Assembly (NCBI RefSeq): GCF_028389875.1
Contig: NC_084672.1
Span: 11,275,958-11,339,957 of the forward strand
Direction of reading: 5' to 3'
Length of the DNA stretch: 64,000 bases
DNA from: Rhea pennata
Lineage: Eukaryota; Chordata; Aves; Rheiformes; Rheidae
Shown in pieces: positions 54,481-64,000 of this stretch; the first letter of the stretch is position 1; each line of letters starts with the position of its first letter. Position numbers and translations under genes: made by a program. The notes under the pieces were generated by a model that saw only the letters and a list, made by a program, of their open reading frames with translations, made no database searches and was not told the DNA's origin.

Positions 54481-57400
54481 AGCCGTGTTCGTGTCCCTGC
54501 CCCCCGTTTGCCGTGTTCCCACATCTCCGACGTTACAAGTTTCCATTTTTTCTTTCGTTGCTGTTTCCACAATTCCTAAGCCATTTTTTCAAAAAGTCTT
54601 TTCTCATGCTCTATATAACAAATTAATTTCTTGTAAAATTAACGTGTTTTTGAGTCAGGGATCCAGCTGTGCTGTGCCACAGAGCCTGCTTACTGCTTGC
54701 AGACACTACCAAAGCATAGAGACTGATAACCAAATACGTTGCCTTAAGCAAAACACTCCAGCAACAGCGATGCTGGATCATATTCTCCAAAGTTATTAGA
54801 CTAAAATAAATGATCTTCATTTTACATAAACAGAAATAAATCAGATTTTTCTCTCCAGCATGACTTAACAGCAATTCAAACAGCTCAATGCAAATATCAG
54901 CCTGGAGTATCTAGTTCTAAGTCAAACAACTTGTTACTGAAGTTGAAAGAATAATATATTTCAGCTTAAGTTTTCCTAATACAATCGCCACTCTACCGAC
55001 TGCCCTTTTAAAATGGGCAGAAATAAATAAGGATTTTATTTCTTCCCCACGTGTCTTTATTTTGGCCACTGGATATTACAATTTCAGGTGTGTCTAAAGG
55101 AGATTTCATGCATAAAATTCATGAGATGTTTCTTAATAGAAAAGGAGATCTTTGTAGAGCTTCTAGACTGCTGTTTAAAGAATGAAATATTTTTCATTGA
55201 AAGACAAAACTTAATAGTAAAACTTCTAATTGTAGACCCAAATCATCCATGCATTTAAACACATGCGTAATCTAAACATATATATGGCTCCTTTGAAGGC
55301 ATGGGCTCATTGTAAACACTGTGAGTAGTATACTGCACAGATTATAATATTGCTAAGAGTTTTGTGATACAGAAGAACACAGAGAATGGCTAAATCAGGA
55401 TAGCGCGTATATTTAAAATCTTGTGTTGTTTCAGGCATTAGATCTTTTTTTCATACAGTATCTTTGTGCCAACTATGGATTATAGCATCAATAAGGCAAT
55501 AATAATTCAGGTTGCACGTTGATAGAACTTCTTGTAGAAACTGTACTAAAGTTCAAACTGCATGTAAAAAAGCTAGAGGGACAGGTGATTTTTAAAGGAA
55601 TAAAGGCACTTGGACATGAATATTGGCACCAGCTAGGACTTTCAGCATTCTCTAGGTGCCTCACATAGCACATAACTACCTACATTTGCAGGTGGCCAAG
55701 TATTTATAAGGTCTCGCTCTAAGTGTTGTCAAGACTAAGGACTTGATAACCTGCTCTGGTAATCTTTCTCCTCACCTCAAGCCTCTCCAAGTGATTAATG
55801 TGTTGTTTTTGTACAAACAAAATCTCATAATCAGCACCTCTGAAGTCTGTAGTACGGTAAAGCCTCAGTTTGCTTTTTTTTTCTATGAAGTTTATGTTAA
55901 TTCTTTATCTAACAGTACTATACTTGTCTTACAGATTTTAAACTAAGAACCCTTCCTTTTAGCCTATCTGAAATTAATGGCGCTTTTTCAGTATGGTGCT
56001 TCCTGGCTGAACAAAGGAATAGATGCTAAAAATTAACAAAATATTTTCTGCCTTAAAAGAGTGGAAAAAGAGAGTTCCCTTTATAAATAGTGTTGACAGA
56101 TTACTGTTCTGTCACAAGATTTTGTGTTGGATGTTTTATATAGGTTTGCAGCTTCTGGACTCATGCATTTCCAATATATTTGACTTTCACTTATAAAAAT
56201 AATTTCTAGCTCTTGTGATTATGGACACTTTTTTTTTGGAAAAGGAAGTAAATCTCTACAGGATCCTCTGCCTGTAGCGAGAAGCAAATGGAATAACATT
56301 TTTAAAGTCTTACTGTTTTAAAATCTTGTATTTTTTACAATTTTCTTTTTTCATGTGTGTGAGACTAGGTTCATTGCTTTATATCAGTTGAGAGTGGCAG
56401 CTGTGACATTTTTAATGAAAAGTCAGCGTGTATCTTGGTTCCAGGAAAAAAGAGGAACTGTATTTTTTTTTTTTTTTTTGTACATTTCTGTATCTTTAAA
56501 CAGGAGGAATCCTTTTAATCAAATGTTAATATCTATCTTGAGAAATCAACTAAGGAACTAATATTCCCGTGTAATTGTATTCTCTCTGATCAAGAGAATA
56601 TTGCTTTATATATGAACAAGCAAAGAAACCTGTAAATATTTTTATGAATCCTACTGTTTTTTTTAGAACAAAAAAAGATACATCTTGTATGAGATACCAT
56701 TTTAGCAAAAATGTGTTTATCCTCAAAACTCTGATTTTTTTTATTGCTTCCTGAAGCTATTCAGTGATTTCCTGTTAGCTGATTAGCCTCTTTTTTCATT
56801 TTCTCAGTTATACTGTAGTTGAAAACCTGTTTTGTTTGTAAAATAAAAACTGACTTCTCCAGATAATTTATTCTAGGAAATGGAGATGTCTGGCACTGTC
56901 AGGGAGACCAAGACTTTGTGTTCTGGCTAAGGGCAGGTACAAAGGGCATGCATGTCAGCCTTGTTATTGATTACTACCTGACGGAAAGCTGTGTTTCTGT
57001 GTGTACAAGAGGCCATAAGATTACCTGGGGACATCTGAGTAGCTAATGACCATAAATTGTTTGCTAGATCATTTGTTGCACTAAGAGATACTCTTCAGCC
57101 AATCTGTAGAAATATTTAGAGTTGTGCCCTTTCTTTAGGACCTCCTGTTATTACCAGAGCAGTTCTCATCACTGGGTGTTACTCCTTTGGCTGGAAAAGA
57201 TGATTGCCTGGATGAATCCCACTTAAGAAGGAAGGCCAAGATACAGCAGCTGTTACTGACAAATGCATCCAAAGCCTGTGCAATAATTCTGTCAGATCTC
57301 TGCCTTGCCTCTGTCATTATCTTGTATTGAACATCATCACTGAGCTTCAGTGTATCTCTTCCTTACCTCCATGGGGTATTGTAAAGTGAAGTCTCTAACG

Positions 57401-60400
57401 GAACAGACTGCTGCTTCCTACAAAATTCACTAAACATAATACAAGAAAAGTTTCCTTCCTTCCCATAATGATCTTTAAATGTTCACTGCCAAAAAAAATC
57501 CAACATTGTCTTTTTTTCTAAGAAGGACAAAGCCTAATTCATGATGTTTGATTATGTTACAGAATAACCATTTTGGTGTTGCAGGCCCCAGTACCCCCTT
57601 ACAACAGTGTAGCTCTTGATTAGAAAGAATTTATTCCTAATTTATGCGAGTATGAAAGAAGGCCTTTAATTTTCCAAAGAGCTCTTTATGTTATGTCTTT
57701 TAAAACATACAGTCACAATAAATTATATTTCTGGCATGTTCTTAAAATTAATGCAGAGGTGGTGTTATCCTTTTATTCGTATGTGTGTACATACATATGT
57801 TTGTATGTGAGTGCATGCACACACACACACACGTATATATACAAATTAAAAATCAGTATATTCTTTTATTTTCACCTTTTAAACTGAATAAGCCATTAAC
57901 TTCAGCAGAGTTGCACTAGAAATGAATTTGTCCCCAGGAGGCTTTTCCAAATGTTCAGTTCTTTCCTCATGATTACCCAGAGGAACAGCAAAAAAGGCAG
58001 CAAGACAAAGGGCCCTTTGATACGAGGAATGTAGTTCAAAGAGAAGTCTTGTGTGCCATTCATGGTGCTCCATATGTTCCTCATCTGCGATGGAGGTGGA
58101 TTAGATCCTGTGGAGGCACGCATGCCCTGTCTGATGGGCAGGCAGAAATTCTAACGTAGCACATCTGGTGCACAGGTTATGTTCTTTCCCAGACGTAGGT
58201 GCTGTACAAATGAAACAAAGTGAGAGGAATATTCAGATACTTGAAGTATACTTCAGTGGAACTGTTTGAAAGTCAGAAAATGAAGTAGTCAAATGTTAAC
58301 TCATCGTAATTATCAAACTGTCCAAACTTCAATCCAGCTGCTTATTAGATTTCAACCAACTCTATGCGAGGGGATGTATGAATCAGTGCTACTGTGGATT
58401 TGCCTGTTGTATTCACAAAATATAAAGGAGATACTCAAAATATCCCACATCAGCGGGGCCCACAGCTGAGCACAGCAGGGCTGTCCCACAGCCAGGTCTG
58501 AGGACAGACACCCCTCATCAGACACTCAACATCACCTGGCCCCATGGGCAGAGGTGTGGGTGGAGGTGAGGCTGGTCAGGGCAATTAAAGCCTCTTAGTG
58601 CACTCAGGGTCCTGACAGTCACATGTGGTAAAGATTTTTCTTGTGTTTAAATCAGAAACTGAGATCTTTGCAGAAGGAAGTGCTTATGCCTTTTCAATAA
58701 TTGTTTAGCATTTTCCCTGGTTTTGATAGTTGATGCAGTTAGTGTGTTACACGCGAATCATTTGCCTCAGATACAGAGCCAAATATTCATCATCTAAACA
58801 GGATACCCAGATGTCCCTTGCTTCTCTTGACAGTTACATTCCCTGGGCACTAGTGAGGTGGTCTGAGGTTCCTAATGTGGGATTCAAGCATTTTCTGAGG
58901 GACCCACGTTTGAAAATTGACTTTGTTTGTAGATAGATGTGCACATAGGTCTTGTTCATGTATGTCTTTCTGTGTAAGTACATGCTTCAGATCTATTGAA
59001 GGCAGTGAAATAGCAGCAGTATTTAAGATTTGTGCGTACTCAAGGCCCAGGTCAGTGTCAGGGAGACTTCTTGAATGTTTCCCCTAGTTCATCTTTATCA
59101 AAAGGATCATTAAAGAAGTAAGAGCCAACTTTGTAATACTTCAATCTCAGACTATATCTGAAACAGTTAAAAAAAATGTAAAACAGCTGAGACCCATCTC
59201 CAATCCTCATTAAGACCATGCTGTGCTAAAGCTGGGCACAGTATACATGTATTAGCTGAAGAGAAGCCTGCAGGATTTTACAAAGTTGGGCTGAACAGTC
59301 TGCTCCCTGTTCTGGCATTGCCTTGCTGCTGCTGCTGCTGTGTACTCCTCTGCCCTTCCTTTGTACATAATTTGGAAACTCCTTGGGCAGACACTGTCTT
59401 TTCATTTTATGTTTGTGCTGTGGCGGGGCTGCTCCCTGACTGAAGTTCTATTTCACTACCACTACTCATGGTAATAACTCTCTCTCCTGTTACTAAATTA
59501 GGACTGGAGATCATTCTTTCCGGCAGACAACAGTTCCCAATCTTTCAGGAGGCTGTTGTGGCTGCCTCCCCTCTGCTTCCCCTTCCTCCCTCCCTGAGAC
59601 CTCTGCTGAGGAGTCAGAGCACATCATCCTTGCCTAATCCTTGGCTGCTGTAATTCTTTCTTCATCTTTGCCCTTAGATTCCTGCTGCAATATCTTCTGG
59701 AGCTTTTCCATGGTGCTGCTGTTTTCGTGTTCCTGCTCTCTTCACTCTTGCAATTTCAGCTCCCTCTCTTTTTCAACACTTCCTTGAGCTGTGGCTGTTT
59801 CTTTCCCCATCCCCTCACTGTCAGTAGAGGCAGTGCTGTGGTTGCAACCCATCCATCTGATAGCTTGCTAGCGCTCAGCAGAATGCAACTTTCAAGTGTT
59901 GTTTGGGAACCAGTACAGGAGAGCATGTTCACTACTGAACAGAGTACAAATTTAAAAATATGTATAGTTGTTACCCTGGAAAATGCAAGGTTCTGATAAA
60001 AGCCTATTAAAAACAAGCCCAGAAAAGTACATGCATTTATGAAAAGCACACACTAAGTTTTGGTGATACTTTGAGTGTGATATTTTTATATCAGGCTATG
60101 GCTGCTCATTCTAAGAATAATAACAGTTAACTATTTTAGTGGTCTTAAATGCTGCTGTGGGGGGTATCACAAACTTCCTGAATAAAAACTTTAATTAAAA
60201 TGCAAACGTTAATCTCTGAGCAGTATCATCTGCAGCATATTGCAAGATAAGACTTTGCCAACCTAGAGAACTATGCAAAGTTCTAATTAAATTAGGAAAA
60301 TGTGATGAGCTAGGTATATGTTTTATTTAAGGTTCGCAGTTACATAAGATATGAAAGATCTCACAATTGCTATCTGGTGGGAAATGTTGCTGCTAGATCT

Positions 60401-63400
60401 CGCAGGCTGTTTGCTGGAAGATAAATTCTGGTTCCACTGGTTCCAAGTGGGATTGTGATAATCTCTTCAGTGGGGTCAGGACTTCGCCACAGCTCTTCAT
60501 TTAATTTTGAAGCCACTTCAGTCCTGTTGAAAGCTGTGCAAATGATCCAGTAATGAAGCAATAGATCAGTATGGTGTGAGCAAATGCCATATTGCTAATG
60601 GTGCCATCTTTCCATTGAGCCACAAAAAGAAAGTCCTGACTATTTATGGTTATTAGAGGTCACAGCTCACCTTTTGAAAAGTAGAGCTCTTAATCCGAGT
60701 ATGCTGGCCAAAATCTATTTTAGGTAATTCCACTCTGGCTATCAGCCTTTCCTGTATTGTTCCAATTGGATATAGTATTGGCCTTCACATCCTGTTCCAA
60801 ACTGTGCTGTGCTCCTCTGTGTTTTGGAACAGTTGATATTTTCCAGAGACTGCTACACTGCAGTGGTATGTGAAGTGATCTCTATATATCCCTCACTTGT
60901 CTCACAGGAGTGGAATGAATATTAATCAGTTGTGGCTGGATTGTGATCCCAGTGAAGTCAAAAGAAGTGTCTTCCCATAGACATCACTGAGACCAGCGTT
61001 TGCTTCTGTGTACCTGTTACTGTTTTGAGATTCCTGCATGTAAAAACAAATTAAAATGCAAGGTATTATTTTGCTGAAGATGTCTGTATAGTAAGAATTC
61101 CTTTAGCCAGAGATAGAAGTGCATTTGAAAGGCTACTTCCACAAGTGTGTAACTGCTTATCACAACAGGCATTATTGTGCATGAGGAAATTCCAGATCTT
61201 TGAATGTGGCTTTAAGCACCTGGTTTTCATTGCCTGGCATTTGTGGCTTTGCATGTCCTGCACATTCGAAAAATGCCTTGTTACTCTTTCAGGGCTGGCT
61301 CCCGCTCTTTTCCCAATGCAACTAATGGTGTGGAATTGTGGTATCAGAAGCCATGTTCTCAAAGGCACCAAGAGTTCAGCTTTAAATGTTGGAAGCAAGT
61401 TGAGTAGTAAGTAACAATACCTGCTGGTCATTCTCTTTGACCAAATATTAATTCTTCTGGGCAAATAAACAGAGGCTCTAACAAAGAGCAACTCTGGCTA
61501 GATTTCTAAAAGACTGCAAAGTATTTTCCACTTATTTCTTATGTCACTTGCCACTTATGATGTCACATTTCAAACTGTAAATCAACTTTCAAGGTAGACA
61601 AATGATATCACTGAAAAACATTTTTGCAGGATTGTCTAACTTCTTCCGTGCAAATATAATAATAGTACATCTCTTGTGCAAATATAGGAAAGAATGGTCA
61701 TGGACTATTTTGGGAAAAGTGTACTCAGCAGATGGACATAGCAATAAGAGGGAATATCCAGTGAGCCACTGAGGAACAAAAGAGCTGTAATACAGGAACA
61801 GGCAGAATAAATATTATTAAAGGTGGGTATGGATGAAGGTTAGCCTATTCCTGTAGGAAAACTATCAAATTAAATTTAGAAAAATATTGATACATACACA
61901 ACATAAATCATGTGCTGTTCTGCTAGTGAACAGTAAATGAAAAATAGAGGGTATGTATCATCCATATTGTATAATATTGAGTTAATTTCATTCTCTCGGG
62001 TATGTGGAAAAGGTTTTGATATGTGTTTACAAATACTTTTCCATTGGCCATGGATTAATTTAAAACATTCGAAATGCACAGCTCAGAGCTTTTCTGTAAG
62101 TAATGAGGGTCCATATCTACCCTCCATCAAGTCTCGTTGAATTAGAGTGAATTCTGTAATGGAGTGTTTGGTGTAACCTCCTATGGTGTTGCCTTGTGAT
62201 CCCTCCTCTGACTCCAAAGCCCTAACTGAACATTGGTAGAGAAACTTAATTTGATATTAATACATGGGTGCTGCTACCTGCCATATTTTCACTACTTCCT
62301 CAAAACCTCCAGCTACTATGGATCTAGAGCAACACTGCTCAGATTTTGCTGCTTCAGCTGCAAACATATCCCTAAAGTGTTTTTTTAAAAACAAATTTGC
62401 AAATGAATAGAAGTTTCCCTCTGATTTTTCCATATTCTGGATTTTATACATCCCCCAAGAACTATGAAATTTCTCCAGAAAAGTGGAATCTAGGTTTCCC
62501 ATTAGGTATTACCACTTTTATAACGTTTGTTAACTAGCATTATAGAAGATTGGTTTAAAATGTCAATAGTAAATATTTTATGAGAAACAAAATTTGAGGC
62601 TGAATAAAATACAATTGCATTTGTTTAACTGGTATGTAGCATTTGTTTATTTTGCCATCTGAGTATTGTTGCAGAACAAAGCTAGATTAGGTAGAATTAG
62701 GAATGGAAAACCTCCCTTTGAGCTAGTTTTATCTAGGGAAGAAATTCATACAGGAAAGGGATCCAGATAACTGCCCACAAGGAAACATACAGGCTTTTAT
62801 CAAGCCATAGGGCATCATGTAAGTGAATCAGACCTCCAGTGTATCCATGTAAATGTCTGCTTTTTCCAGTAAGGCAAGCAAGGAGCTGATTTAAGGGGCA
62901 AAGTCTGTTGATGAGTAAGTTCTAAAGAAACACAAAGAATGAGGTATTTTGTACGAGTCAGGAGTATGAGTACATATATGCAGCCAAAGTAAACACTTCT
63001 GGAGATCTAAAAATGCCCTGAAAGGACTGTTCTAGCCCCAGCCTGTCTTCCTCTCTCCTTTCCTATACAGAAGAGGAGGTGAGAATGCTGTTTTCTTTAG
63101 AGAGTGAGGAAGATGGGACTACAGTGACCCCTCACAGGGAACACGGTGAGAAGGGGAGCTGCTGGCTGGCCTGTCAGGAACCCTGGTAGAAGGGTGAGAG
63201 GACAGAGATGCAAGCAGGCTGCTGTCTCTGCTCTCACGGGCAGTAGCAGTTTTACATGCAATGCAGGATCACAGCAGAGTACCAGGCTCAGCATCAGGGC
63301 TTCAACCCTTCTTCCCTCAGCAAGGGTGGACCCTTGCCCTGCCCAGGGAGCGGAGCAGGCCGCAAACACTGCCGGGGCTTTTCCCCACGTTCTCCGCCAC

Positions 63401-64000
63401 AGCCCTGACTCCTCACCCCACTCTGTGGCCCAGGCCCCCACCTCAGCAGCAGGCACTGTCATGCACTCTGTAGCCCGTCACAGCCAGTATAATGGAAAGG
63501 GCTAATTAAACAGGCAGCATCGAAGTGCCAGTCTGCAGTTACTTGGAAATGTGATCCAACTTTGGTATTATTTTCGAGCTGAGATTTTTTGAATCCAAAA
63601 TTCCATGTGACGGAAGAGATGGGTATTTAAACAGATGTCTGTAGTTTCTTTAAAAAATAGAGATTGAGTTACAGATGGTAAAAAGAGTCTGGGAATTAAA
63701 AACTCCTGAGCTACAAGAAAATTTACATGTGAGCAAAATGGTTTGCTAAAATGAATGGTCCTGCAGTTCTGTCTGTTTGAAAATTAAGCTACTTTCACCA
63801 AGAATGTGAAGATCTTTTCCCTTCTATATTATCTGCTTCTCTACTAGTAGCTTTTGCTGCCACCATCACAGCCAATTTGCAATATGAGGGTCCTGTTTCT
63901 AACAGACAAGGCATATAGTTTTTTACTTTTCCTCTCTCTCATACAATCTGGCTTCTAGGACCAAAATTTTTGATCTGAATTAGCTTTAAAAGAAAAACAA
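54481..64000. other. Region right of RAMAC without a supported gene
   Basis: About 9.5 kb of mostly AT-rich DNA. It holds a T tract near 56462-56479, a (CA)n run near 57818-57832 and a CTG run near 59324-59340. Synteny places HOMER2 next on the plus strand, but its first coding residues (MGEQPIFTTRAHVFQIDP in mammals) are not seen. A GC-richer patch at about 63140-63480 is open on both strands without recognisable homology. Confidence 0.65.
57818..57832. repeat. (CA)n microsatellite
   Basis: A short ACACAC run, flanked by TATG/GTATATATAC simple sequence. Confidence 0.85.

Noticed and set aside
53505-54626. Long frames on both strands in the RAMAC CpG island (373, 337 and 214 codons)
   Set aside because: Low-complexity GC-driven frames. 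They overlap each other on opposite strands and have no recognisable domain.
57300-57400. MIR-like wording near CTTACCTCCATGGGGTATTG
   Set aside because: Only one short block resembles MIR; the box B and core parts are missing.

Overview
The window looks like a piece of a bird nuclear genome. It is AT-rich vertebrate DNA with long introns and four sharp CpG islands. It holds few interspersed repeats, and the recognisable ones are CR1 LINE fragments, including an avian-type 3' end, and worn MIR-like SINEs. The gene order is the one known next to BTBD1 on human 15q25: TM6SF1, BTBD1, C15orf40, RAMAC. This block lies on chicken chromosome 10. The species cannot be told from the sequence.

Layout: 1-1531 holds the first coding exon of TM6SF1 on the minus strand and part of its intron 1; the rest lies off the left end. 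A CpG island (about 840-2060) covers its promoter. About 8.5 kb of intergenic DNA follows. BTBD1 (plus, 11096-25627) is complete: eight coding exons give 481 residues, and its CpG island spans about 10600-11850. C15orf40 (plus, 27452-31590) follows closely, with four coding exons (134 residues) and a CpG island at about 27150-28040. About 19 kb without a supportable gene follows. RAMAC (minus, 52764 down to 51724) has two coding exons (118 residues) and a non-coding first exon in the CpG island at about 53640-54480. The last 9.5 kb holds no gene I can support. HOMER2 would be the next gene on the plus strand by synteny, but none of its coding exons is visible.

All four are conserved single-copy housekeeping-type genes: a sterol-isomerase-fold membrane protein (TM6SF1), a CUL3 substrate adaptor (BTBD1), a small UPF0235/YggU protein (C15orf40) and the activating subunit of the mRNA cap methyltransferase (RAMAC). 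They share a neighbourhood, not a pathway. TM6SF1 and BTBD1 are divergent, BTBD1 and C15orf40 are head-to-tail, and C15orf40 and RAMAC converge.

I found no convincing new biological system. The points most worth a second look are: an ungapped 155-bp duplication linking the BTBD1 3' region to the C15orf40 promoter region; two GC-rich minisatellites beside promoters (TM6SF1 and C15orf40); a GGC/polyglycine tract inside the BTB domain of BTBD1; an old 3' CR1 copy in BTBD1 intron 6; and the wide gap between C15orf40 and RAMAC.
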